Assembly (NCBI GenBank): GCA_018261905.1
Contig: JAGTRU010000013.1
Location: 19,818-83,817 of the forward strand
Direction: 5' to 3'
From: Pseudomonadota bacterium
GTDB lineage: Bacteria > Pseudomonadota > Gammaproteobacteria > Burkholderiales > Rhodocyclaceae
DNA: 64,000 nucleotides
In this document: in pieces, positions 53,927-63,277 of the stretch
Layout of the letters: each line of letters begins with the position of its first letter
Position numbering within the stretch: position 1 is the stretch's first letter
The notes under the pieces: generated by a model
The model's input: the letters and a program-made list of their open reading frames with translations, nothing else
Database searches by the model: none
What the model was told of the DNA's origin: nothing
Translations under genes and position numbers: made by a program

Positions 53927-53932
53927 TATAAT
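53927..53932 (+). promoter_or_regulatory. Probable -10 element of the guaB promoter
   Basis: A perfect TATAAT lies 35 nt before ATG 53968 in the 69-nt gap between divergent DUF4124 and guaB genes. No good -35 is seen at 16-18 nt spacing. Confidence 0.6.
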
Positions 53933-53955
53933 ACGATTTTGTGACCTTGGATTAA

Positions 53956-55431
<1,476 letters not shown>

Positions 55432-55448
55432 TCTTTCCCGTGTTACTG

Positions 55449-55475
55449 AGGGCGGCTCCGGGAGCCGCCCTTTTT
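55449..55475 (+). terminator. Rho-independent terminator between guaB and guaA
   Basis: The stem GGGCGGCT/AGCCGCCC (50-57 and 63-70 after 55400) with a short CCGGG loop is followed by five T residues. It lies 17 nt before guaA, so some read-through or a promoter beyond it must serve guaA. Confidence 0.9.
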
Positions 55476-55491
55476 ATTCAAGGTTTTGAAA

Positions 55492-57126
55492 ATGGCTCAC
55501 CAGAAAATCCTCATCCTCGATTTTGGTTCTCAGGTCACCCAGCTGATCGCCCGCCGCGTGCGCGAAGCCAAGGTCTTCTGCGAAATTCATCCGTACGACG
55601 TGTCGGAAGATTTCATCCGCAACTACGGCGCCCAGGGCATCATTCTGTCCGGCGGGCCGAGTTCGGTGACCGAAGGCGATACGCCACGGGCGCCCGAGGT
55701 GGTCTTCAATCTGGGCGTTCCGGTGCTCGGCATCTGCTACGGCATGCAGACCATGGCCCAGCAACTGGGCGGCCGCGTGATGAGCGCCGAAGCCGCCGGC
55801 AAGGCGCGCGAATTCGGCTATTCCGAAGTGCGCGCTCATGGCCACATGGCCTTGCTGAACGACATCGCCGACTTCTATACGGCCGAAGGCTACGGCATGC
55901 TCAAGGTCTGGATGAGCCATGGCGATTCCGTCATGGAGCTGCCGCCCGGCTTCAAGATCATGGCCTCGACGCCGTCCTGCCCGATCGCCGGGATGGCCGA
56001 CGAAGAGCGCAAGTTCTACGCCGTCCAGTTCCATCCGGAAGTGACGCACACCCTGCAGGGCCGCGCCATTCTCGAAAGCTTTGTGCATGGCATCTGCGGC
56101 TGCGGCACCGACTGGGTGATGGGCGATTACATTGCCGAAGCGGTACGCGCCATCCAGGAACAGGTGGGGACCGATGACGTCATCCTCGGTCTCTCCGGCG
56201 GCGTGGACTCCAGTGTTGCCGCGGCGCTCATCCATCGTGCCATCGGCGACCAGCTCACCTGCGTTTTCGTCGATCACGGCCTGTTGCGCCTCAACGAAGG
56301 CGACATGGTGATGGACATGTTCGCCCGCAACCTCGGCGTCAAGGTGATCCGCGTCGATGCTGTCGATGACTTCATGGGCAAACTGGCCGGCGTCTCCGAC
56401 CCGGAACAAAAGCGCAAGATCATCGGCAAGGAATTCGTCGAGGTCTTCCAGGCCGAATCGAAAAAGCTGGTGTCCGCCAAGTGGCTGGCCCAGGGCACGA
56501 TCTACCCGGACGTGATCGAATCGGCTGGCAAGGGCAAGAAGGGCGCCCATACCATCAAGAGCCACCACAACGTTGGCGGTCTGCCGGAAGATATGCATCT
56601 GAAGCTGCTTGAGCCGCTGCGCGAACTGTTCAAGGACGAAGTCCGCGAACTCGGCATCGCCCTCGGCCTGCCGCGCGAGATGGTCTATCGTCATCCGTTC
56701 CCCGGCCCCGGCCTGGGCGTGCGCATCCTCGGCGAAGTGACGCTGAAGGCGGCGCATCTGCTGCAACGGGCCGACGCGATCTTCATCGACGAACTGCGGG
56801 CGACCCATGCCACCGAGCGTGACGTGGCGTCCGGCGCCTGTACCGCGGGCGATCTCGGCAAGAGCTGGTACGACCTGACCAGCCAGGCCTTCGCCGTCTT
56901 CCTGCCGGTCAAGAGCGTCGGCGTCATGGGCGATGGCCGTACTTACGAAAATGTCGTCGCCCTGCGCGCCGTGGTCACCAGCGACTTCATGACCGCCCAT
57001 TGGGCGCATCTGCCCTACGAACTGCTCGGCCGCGTCTCGAATCGCATCATCAATGAAGTGCGCGGTTTGAACCGGGTGGTGTACGACATTTCCGGCAAGC
57101 CGCCGGCGACCATCGAGTGGGAGTGA
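55492..57126 (+). CDS. guaA: GMP synthase, glutamine-hydrolysing (544 aa)
   Basis: Converts XMP to GMP. The class I glutaminase has [11 protein letters not shown] with the catalytic Cys, and FHPEVTH. The ATP pyrophosphatase loop is [11 protein letters not shown]. The C-terminal dimerisation domain ends [17 protein letters not shown], normal for the family. ATG 55492 (MAHQK) is preferred over the in-frame TTG 55486. The gene is intact although an integrase lies just downstream, as expected when an element inserts at the conserved 3' end and restores it. Confidence 0.97.
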   Translation: MAHQKILILDFGSQVTQLIARRVREAKVFCEIHPYDVSEDFIRNYGAQGIILSGGPSSVTEGDTPRAPEVVFNLGVPVLGICYGMQTMAQQLGGRVMSAEAAGKAREFGYSEVRAHGHMALLNDIADFYTAEGYGMLKVWMSHGDSVMELPPGFKIMASTPSCPIAGMADEERKFYAVQFHPEVTHTLQGRAILESFVHGICGCGTDWVMGDYIAEAVRAIQEQVGTDDVILGLSGGVDSSVAAALIHRAIGDQLTCVFVDHGLLRLNEGDMVMDMFARNLGVKVIRVDAVDDFMGKLAGVSDPEQKRKIIGKEFVEVFQAESKKLVSAKWLAQGTIYPDVIESAGKGKKGAHTIKSHHNVGGLPEDMHLKLLEPLRELFKDEVRELGIALGLPREMVYRHPFPGPGLGVRILGEVTLKAAHLLQRADAIFIDELRATHATERDVASGACTAGDLGKSWYDLTSQAFAVFLPVKSVGVMGDGRTYENVVALRAVVTSDFMTAHWAHLPYELLGRVSNRIINEVRGLNRVVYDISGKPPATIEWE

Positions 57127-57144
57127 TTTGAGGTTGTTTGGGGA

Positions 57145-57223
57145 CTATCGGTAACTATCGAAAAAATGTCGTAAGTTGATGATTTATAATAATTTACGTC
57201 ACGCGGTCTATCGCTAGCTATCG
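57145..57223. repeat. Two CTATCG-N4-CTATCG direct-repeat pairs
   Basis: CTATCG occurs at 57145-57150 and 57155-57160, and again at 57208-57213 and 57218-57223. Each pair has 4 nt between copies. They lie 19 nt after the guaA stop, before the integrase gene, and could be recombinase or excisionase sites. Confidence 0.6.
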
Positions 57224-57242
57224 ACCCCAAGCAAAACAACTT

Positions 57243-57400
57243 GCCGGTAAAGCTGACGGTAAAGTTTTGGCCTCGGATTCAGACCCCGTTTTTTACCGTT
57301 ATGACTATTTTGGTCTTGACGGTAAAAATCAACCCGGAAAGCTAGGTTTCATGCGGGTTTTCGGGCATCTTTAGGTCTTCTGACCCTTGACGGTAAAAAA
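57243..57400. repeat. Five copies of a GACGGTAAA-like motif upstream of the integrase
   Basis: Direct copies GCCGGTAAAG (57243), GACGGTAAAG (57255), GACGGTAAAAA (57318) and GACGGTAAAAAA (57389), with one inverted copy TTTTACCGTT (57291-57300). These look like arm-type binding sites of the adjacent integrase. The whole gap 57127-57426 has no gene besides these repeats. Confidence 0.65.
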
Positions 57401-57426
57401 CCGTCTCGAACAGGAGAAAAACCAAG

Positions 57427-58683
57427 ATGCTTACCGACACCGCCCTCCGGAACCTCAAGCCTGGCGCGGCTCCGTACAAGCTCGCCGACCGTGACGGTAT
57501 GTACGTCACGGTATCAACGGCGGGAACGATCGCTTTCCGCTACGACTACCGTCTCAATGGGCGTCGAGAGACGCTGACCATCGGTCGTTATGGGCCGGCG
57601 GGGATCTCGCTGGCAATGGCGCGGGAAAAGCTGTTGGACGCCAAGCGCGCAATAGGCGGCGGCAAGTCCCCGGCAATGGAGAAGCAGCGCGAAAAACGCC
57701 GTCTGACCGAGGCCAAGACTTTCGGCGAGTTTACCGTCAAGTGGCTGGCGGGCGCCAAGATGGCGGAAACCACGCGTTCAATGCGCAAGAGCATCATCGA
57801 CCGCGACATCACGCCTGTTTTCAAAAATCGGCTACTCGGCGAGATCGGTGCTGATGATCTGCGAGCGCTCTGCCAGAAGGTCAAGGCACGGGGAGCGCCG
57901 GCCACAGCCGTCCACGTCCGCGACATCGTCAAACAGATTTACGTCTTTGCGATCCTGCACGGTGAGAAGGTCGTCAATCCTGCGGACGATGTGGGGGCAG
58001 CGTCGATTGCTACGTTCGTGCCAAAGGACCGGGCGCTTACGCCAACCGAAATCCGCTTGATGCACCGGCAAATGGAGTCAGTGGCAACATACCCCACCAT
58101 CCGGCTGGCGCTGCGGATGATTCTCCTCACCCTGGTGCGCAAGAGCGAGTTGATCCAGGCGACTTGGGATGAGGTTGATTTCGAAGCGGCTCTATGGACC
58201 ATTCCGAAGTCCCGCATGAAGGGCCGCAATCCGCACAATGTCTATCTGTCCAGCCAAGCACTCGACATCATGGTGGCGCTGCACACTTGCGCCGGCGGTT
58301 CCAAATACGTGCTGCCGTCACGCTATGACGCAGATCGGTGCATGTCTCAGGCAACCCTGAACCGAGTGACGCAAATCGTGGCTGAGCGGGCGAAGGTGGC
58401 AGGCTTGCCCTTGGAATCGTTCACGGTGCACGACCTGAGGCGAACCGGATCGACGTTGCTCAATGAGGTGGGCTTCAACCGGGACTGGATTGAGAAGTGC
58501 CTGGCGCACGAGGATGGACGGTCGTCGCGCGCGGTCTACAACAAAGCCGAGTACGCCGAGCAGCGCCGGCACATGCTGCAGGAATGGGCGAATATGGTCG
58601 ATGCTTGGGTGGAGGGTGGTGCTTATACCGCCACGCTGCTCCCGGCCTCTCTGTCGGTGCCTACGTTGCGGGCGCTTGTTTGA
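57427..58683 (+). CDS. P4-type tyrosine integrase with DUF4102 N-terminus (418 aa)
   Basis: The N-terminal domain (LTDTALRNLKPG, LADRDGMYVTVS, FRYDYRLNGRRETLTIGRYGP) is the integrase DNA-binding DUF4102. The SAM-like core-binding region is at about 95-190 and the catalytic domain from ~205. The Arg in LVRKSEL, HDLRRTGSTLL (HxxR) and LAHEDGRSSRAVYNKAEY (His and Tyr) give the full tyrosine recombinase set. It starts 300 nt after guaA in the same direction, the classical arrangement for elements that use the guaA 3' end. AGGAG lies before ATG 57427. Confidence 0.94.
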   Translation: MLTDTALRNLKPGAAPYKLADRDGMYVTVSTAGTIAFRYDYRLNGRRETLTIGRYGPAGISLAMAREKLLDAKRAIGGGKSPAMEKQREKRRLTEAKTFGEFTVKWLAGAKMAETTRSMRKSIIDRDITPVFKNRLLGEIGADDLRALCQKVKARGAPATAVHVRDIVKQIYVFAILHGEKVVNPADDVGAASIATFVPKDRALTPTEIRLMHRQMESVATYPTIRLALRMILLTLVRKSELIQATWDEVDFEAALWTIPKSRMKGRNPHNVYLSSQALDIMVALHTCAGGSKYVLPSRYDADRCMSQATLNRVTQIVAERAKVAGLPLESFTVHDLRRTGSTLLNEVGFNRDWIEKCLAHEDGRSSRAVYNKAEYAEQRRHMLQEWANMVDAWVEGGAYTATLLPASLSVPTLRALV

Positions 58684-59044
58684 TGGGGCGTCGCTTGCGT
58701 TGACGTACGTCCGGTGAAGGGGCTCGTTTCAGCGTGTCTGCATCCGAGGCTTGGCGGCGTGCTGCCAGCCAAGCCTCCACTTCGGCAAGATCCCACACGA
58801 CGCAACGCGATGTCAGATTGAAGCGTCTCGGAAATTCGCCACGGCGCTCCATGTCATAGATAGTCGTATCGGCAAGCGGAACCAACTGGTGCAGTTCGGT
58901 TCGGCGGATGGTGCGCCGAAAGGGAAGAGGGCGCGCAACGACAAGCTGGGGGCGTTCTTCGTATCCGGCCACACCGCGAGGCGGTTTGTCCGATGTGCTG
59001 CGAACGTCGATGCGGTCGAGCTGCCTGGAATCTTGGTTATCCAT
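58661..59044 (-). CDS. AlpA-like helix-turn-helix regulator (127 aa)
   Basis: The middle part (LADTTIYDMERRGEFPRRFNLTSRCVVWDLAEVEAWL) is the phage AlpA/MerR-like excisionase-regulator domain, common beside P4-type integrases where it controls excision. The N- and C-terminal extensions are basic and poorly conserved. The 3' end overlaps the integrase end by 23 nt on the opposite strand. Confidence 0.82.
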   Translation of the reverse strand: MDNQDSRQLDRIDVRSTSDKPPRGVAGYEERPQLVVARPLPFRRTIRRTELHQLVPLADTTIYDMERRGEFPRRFNLTSRCVVWDLAEVEAWLAARRQASDADTLKRAPSPDVRQRKRRPIKQAPAT

Positions 59045-59186
59045 CGTTTACTCCACCAAGGGACGATGCTTGATGAGTCATCGTTCGGAATTGGTCACGT
59101 AGAGCAATGGTGACTTTCGGCAGTCTTGTGGACAACTCGCTCGGGCGTACTTGGGCAAGGAGCTGCCAAGTCATTCGCCAGCCAAC

Positions 59187-59222
59187 TTGACAAGTGTCAG
59201 AAGTATTCGCATAATTCTGACA
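59187..59222 (+). promoter_or_regulatory. Promoter with overlapping operator for the AbiEi-like gene
   Basis: TTGACA (59187-59192) and CATAAT (59210-59215) are 17 nt apart. An inverted repeat TGTCAGAA (59195-59202) / TTCTGACA (59215-59222) lies within the promoter, placing it where a repressor such as the encoded antitoxin would block transcription. Confidence 0.78.
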
Positions 59223-59239
59223 CATGGGAGGGTTTCGTC

Positions 59240-59836
59240 ATGCAGACCATTGCTAAACAAGTGCTGGAATACGCAGCCGGGTTGCCGGAAGGCACCCCTT
59301 TGGTCGCGAAAGAGCTTCTGCATTTGGGTGGAAGAGCTGCCGTTGATCAGGTGCTCTCTCGTCTAGTGAAGCGCGGTGCCCTGCTGCGGGCTGGGCGAGG
59401 TATTTACGTTTTGCCCGTGGAGAGCCGTTTCGGGACGCACGCACCGTCCGCCAGAAAAATGGTCGAGGGGCTGGCTAGCCAGCGTGGAGAAACGATTGTG
59501 CTCCATGGGGCTGCCGCGGCTAATGCGCTTGGTCTCACCACCCAAGTGCCAATGAAAGCCATCTATCTGACATCCGGGCGCAATCGGCATCTGAAGGTCG
59601 GAGCGCAAACGGTCGAGTTCCGGCATGCACCCATCTGGCAACTGATCTTTCCTGGCCGTCCTGCGGGAGAGGTAGTGCGGGCGCTCGCTTGGTTGGGTCC
59701 GGAGAAGGCTGGCGAGGCGCTGAGCAAGCTTCGATCCAAACTGCAACCGTCCGAACTTGAAGAAGTCGCATCGGCGCGGGCGCGCCTGCCAACCTGGATG
59801 GCGCAAGAAGTTAGCGCTTTGCTGCCTCATGGCTGA
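59240..59836 (+). CDS. AbiEi/DUF6088-family antitoxin-like protein (198 aa)
   Basis: The N-terminal winged helix (LVAKELLHLGGRAAVDQVLSRLVKRGALLRAGRGIYV) is typical of AbiEi antitoxins, which repress their own operon, followed by the DUF6088 C-terminal region. ATG 59240 follows a GGGAGGG ribosome site; the longer frame from 59126 would cover the promoter. It overlaps the next gene by 8 nt, as AbiEi and AbiEii usually do. The antitoxin seems intact while its partner is broken. Confidence 0.83.
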   Translation: MQTIAKQVLEYAAGLPEGTPLVAKELLHLGGRAAVDQVLSRLVKRGALLRAGRGIYVLPVESRFGTHAPSARKMVEGLASQRGETIVLHGAAAANALGLTTQVPMKAIYLTSGRNRHLKVGAQTVEFRHAPIWQLIFPGRPAGEVVRALAWLGPEKAGEALSKLRSKLQPSELEEVASARARLPTWMAQEVSALLPHG

Positions 59837-60068
59837 GTTTTTTGAACTTTCCACTGCTGAGCGTCTGGAGGCGCTCAACGTGGCTGCCAGCAGTTCCGGC
59901 CGACTGCCTCATCTGCTCGAAAAAGATATCTGGGTTGTCTGGTCGCTTCGACACCTGTTCGATGGCCCCCATGCCGGTCATCTGGTTTTCAAGGGCGGCA
60001 CATCTCTGTCCAAGGCCTATGGTGTTATCCGCCGGTTTTCGGAGGATGTCGATTTGACCTACGACTGA
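59829..60068 (+). pseudogene. Truncated AbiEii-type nucleotidyltransferase toxin (79 aa left)
   Basis: It begins MAEFFELSTAERLEAL and reaches the nucleotidyltransferase motif FKGGTSLSKAYGVIRRFSEDVDLTYD, then stops at TGA 60066. Intact AbiEii proteins are about 300 residues, so around three quarters is missing. The sequence after the stop does not continue the family. Beyond this point lies a fragment of an unrelated Z1 gene, so the break looks like a deletion or recombination junction. Confidence 0.8.
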
Positions 60069-60130
60069 GTCTTCAAGCCGATATTTATTTACTTTTTCGG
60101 ATATTGGCAAGAATTTGTCCGAAATTTGCG

Positions 60131-61599
60131 GAGTTGGTGACACCCGGCGAGGCCTACACCGGTGGAAAATCTTTCTTTGACAAGAAGACGCCGCTGCTCA
60201 AAGAGATCCCCCCGGAAGAAGTACCTGGCCCACCAATACGCTGACGGCCTCGCCGAAGAGCTTGCTGAGCGCCTTGCGCTACTTCTTGTTGGCGTGTGCC
60301 CATCATGCGCTAACGCGGGAGCGAAAGAAGGACCGAAATCGCTCGATGATGGTTCATCCTGCGATGCAGACGGCGTCGCACACGCACTACATGGAGTGGA
60401 TGGATAAATCGCTAAGGACGCTCAAGTCATTTGTTGAAAGGCAATACAAGGCCAAACCTGATGAAGTCGCGCGGAGATTTCAGGTCGAGTATGACTCGCT
60501 TAAGAAGACGTACCCCAAAATCAAACCACTGGATGAACTGCTTGTGGCGATGGTCGATGAGGTGTTTGGCGAATTGAACCATGTCGTGGTCAATGGAACT
60601 AAAGACGCTGAAAAGAAGATCGACTGGAAAGCAACGCCTTACTGGATTCTGGTGGGCGGTGCTAAATTGGATCGGGGCTACACAGTCGAAGGTCTTTGTG
60701 TGACCTATATGCCGCGACCTCTGGGGACATCGCCCGCGGCAGATACGTTGCAGCAACGAGCTCGATTCTTTGGGTACAAGCGGGCGTACTTAGGGCTGTG
60801 CCGTGTCTTTATTCAGAAGAACGTCAGCGAGGCTTTTGCCGAGTATGTCGAGCACGAGGAGTTCGTCCGGGAGGCGCTTGAGAACTCGCGAGGCAAGCCG
60901 CTTACCGATTGGCGTCGAGACTTCGTCCTCACCTCAATGTTGAAGGCAACTCGAGCGAATGTCGTCGGTCTCGGCACGCGCCGAATCCCTGCCGATGGAT
61001 GGATGGTGCCTGATGTGCTGCAGAGGGACGACGATGCGGCTGAGGTGAATCGGAAGCTGCTTGTGCACGTACGAAAGAAATGGACTGCAGCGTATAGCGC
61101 CCCTGTCAATGCAGCGGAGTTTCCCCTGTTCAAAGGTGCCAAGGATTCATCACCGCACTTTGTTCTGGAGCACATTCCACTGAAGGCCGTACTCGAAGAT
61201 TTCCTGCTGGAGGTGAAGGTAAAAGACCCCTCCGACGCGGAAGAGCATAGCGCGATGCTGATCGCGATAGCGGCTCTGTTGCGGAAAACGCCGGACCTCG
61301 AAGCAGACGTATTTCTCATGAATAACCTGGTTGCAGGCTATCGGACGCGGGATGCCGGACGCGGAGTGGATGCAAAGCACCGCTTTGCACCGATTAACCA
61401 GTACTTCAGTCAGAGTGCTGCCGCCGTCAATGACCGAAGCTTTTGTTCTACAGAGCGCGTCTCACTCCAACTACGTCGATTCAACCTGGGTACCACGCAG
61501 CGTGATTCGGGTAGCGCCGACATCAAGGATGTGACGTGGTTTGCATTGCACCTGCCTACTAAGTTGAGAAGGGACCTCCTCATCGAGGTTCGGTCGTAA
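60131..61599 (+). pseudogene. Z1-domain protein fragment with frameshift (C-terminal half)
   Basis: From 60134 one frame reads LVTPGEAYTGGKSFFDKKTP then EIPPEEVPGPP; near 60232-60241 similarity moves to another frame (PKSLLSALRYFLLACA) and stays open to 61599. WKATPYWILVGGAKLDRGYTVEGL, YMPRPLGTS and DTLQQRARFFGYKRAYLG are the hallmark of the C-terminal half of Z1-domain proteins, found with MORC/HSP90-type ATPases and PD-(D/E)XK nucleases in predicted restriction systems. The N-terminal half with the ATP-binding region is missing, so it is a remnant. An open frame from ATG 60262 could still give 445 residues. Confidence 0.8.
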
Positions 61600-61600
61600 C

Positions 61601-62401
61601 ATGGACCTATTTGATCAATTTTCTGGACTCCCTTGCGCAGCAGAGGAGGCGAGTTTTACAGCGATCCCCTTGTCCACGAAACGCAGAGATTTCCTCTCAA
61701 AAAGGGCTGACGGTGCTCCAGTCTTTCTGTTGCATGACGCTAGCGAGACACAGTACAGCCCAGGCGTGCATTTCAGGCATTTGACAGCCTTGTTTCACGC
61801 TACTTGCCGCGTATATACGGACGATACGGATTTTCAGGAGCAGTTCGCACTTGTTGCCTGCGACGGGACTGTGCCGGACTTGCATGAGATTTTTATTCGA
61901 TGTTTCGGTGCCGCGATTGAGGAATTGCCAGCCAATTCTGGAACCCGTGAATTGAATGCATGCATTCAAAAACTTCTCGATCTTTTCAGGGCTCTCTCCC
62001 TGCCCAGTGTGAAAGACGTTTCTGGCCTCTGGGGCGAACTCTATGTGATCGCCAATAGCGGCGATATCGCGGGTGCTTTGGCCGCTTGGCATGAAGATCC
62101 ATTCGATCGGTTTGACTTCTCATGGGAACAAGGATGTCTGGAGGTAAAGGCTTCCACACAGGCGGTTCGGCTCCACCACTTCGCTCTCGAACAGTTGATG
62201 AGTCCGATGAATGGGGTTGGCTATGTTGCATCATTACTGCTGCAACCTTTGTCCGGAGGGCTGGGGTTAATTGATCTTGCAAATTCGATTGAGGCGGCGG
62301 TTCGTAGTTCGCCGACCTTGAAGCAGAAGCTCTGGAATAACTTAGGCAAGGCTTTAGGAAGCGATTTTTCGGACAAACTGGACAAGCGATTTGATGTGTA
62401 A
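61601..62401 (+). pseudogene. PD-(D/E)XK motif protein (DUF4420), C-terminus cut by IS66
   Basis: The frame encodes 266 residues. GLWGELYVIAN and DRFDFSWEQGCLEVKAST carry the conserved nuclease-like D...ExK signature of the DUF4420 group that accompanies Z1 proteins. It starts 1 nt after the Z1 frame. It ends at LDKRFDV, where family members normally continue some 50-60 residues. The stop TAA (62399-62401) lies inside the GTAAGCG end of the adjacent IS66 element, so the insertion created the C-terminus. Confidence 0.82.
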
Positions 62402-62449
62402 GCGTTTAGCCATCCCACCTTGTTGAGGCCGTGTCCGGAGGAGACGATT

Positions 62450-62475
62450 GTGTCCACGATATTTTTGGTGGACAC
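62450..62475 (+). promoter_or_regulatory. Hairpin directly before the tnpA start codon
   Basis: GTGTCCAC (62450-62457) and GTGGACAC (62468-62475) form a perfect 8-bp stem with a 10-nt loop, ending at the base before ATG 62476. It would occupy the ribosome-binding region in a read-through transcript and lower transposase expression. Confidence 0.65.
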
Positions 62476-62871
62476 ATGGACACAAATGTACTTACGGCAC
62501 CGGCACCGGCACCGCGGCGGAATCGGCGGCACGCTCCGGAATTCAAGGCGCGGGTAATTGCCGCCTGCTTGCAGCCGGGCGTATCGATTGCGGCGGTTGC
62601 GCTGGCCAATGGACTGAACGCCAATTTTCTGCGCAGTTGGGTCAAGGCGTATCGCGATCAACAGCGCAGCGACGTCACGATTGGCGTTGGCGGTGTGCCG
62701 GCGAAACGTGCAGCACCGACCCTGGTGCCGGTACGCGTACAAGCGCCAAGTGGCGAGCCCTCCGGCACCATCGAAGTCGAAATCCGTCGGCAACAAACGG
62801 TCGTCGCGATCCGCTGGCCGGCGTCCGAGGCGAGTTCTTGTGCGCAGTGGTTGCGCGATTTGTTGCGATGA
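62476..62871 (+). CDS. IS66 TnpA, helix-turn-helix protein (131 aa)
   Basis: The N-terminal region RRHAPEFKARVIAACLQPGVSIAAVALANGLNANFLRSWVKAY is the IS66 orfA-type helix-turn-helix. ATG 62476 is preferred over the in-frame start at 62431, since it gives the usual family N-terminus after the hairpin. The stop overlaps the tnpB start as ATGA. Confidence 0.9.
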   Translation: MDTNVLTAPAPAPRRNRRHAPEFKARVIAACLQPGVSIAAVALANGLNANFLRSWVKAYRDQQRSDVTIGVGGVPAKRAAPTLVPVRVQAPSGEPSGTIEVEIRRQQTVVAIRWPASEASSCAQWLRDLLR

Positions 62872-63206
62872 TCCGTGCCGAGCAACTGTGGCTGGCGGTC
62901 GAGCCGGTGGATATGCGCCTGGGCATCGATGGCTTGTCGCTCAAGGTTCAGCAAGCGCTGGGACGTTCGCCGTGCGACGGCAGCGCCTACGCGTTTCGCA
63001 ATCGCGCCGGCAACCGGATCAAACTGCTGATCTGGGACGGCACTGGCGTGTGGTTGTGCGTGCGGCGTTTGCATCAAGGGCGCTTCACTTGGCCGCAGAG
63101 CAGTGAGGCCGTCTGCACGCTCAGTGATGCCGAATGGCAGTGGCTGACGAGCGGCGTCGACTGGCGGCGATTGCATGCCAAACCCTCCGCACAATGGCAA
63201 GTATGA
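62868..63206 (+). CDS. IS66 TnpB (Orf2-like) accessory protein (112 aa)
   Basis: IS66 Orf2 family: LAVEPVDMRLGIDGLSLKVQQALG, AYAFRNRAGNRIKLLIWDGTGVWLC and RLHQGRFTWP. Normal length and intact. It is required with TnpA and TnpC for IS66 transposition. The frame is open back to 62448, but ATG 62868 couples it to tnpA. Confidence 0.93.
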   Translation: MIRAEQLWLAVEPVDMRLGIDGLSLKVQQALGRSPCDGSAYAFRNRAGNRIKLLIWDGTGVWLCVRRLHQGRFTWPQSSEAVCTLSDAEWQWLTSGVDWRRLHAKPSAQWQV

Positions 63207-63277
63207 ACTGGCTAAAAGCACCCATAAATCCAGTATTGGCAAGGCTTTTAGACCTTCTGAATGGTATAATTCTGCTC

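Noticed and set aside
60162..60407. Open frame of 81 codons
   Set aside because: It is out of frame with both recognisable Z1 segments and has no family features.
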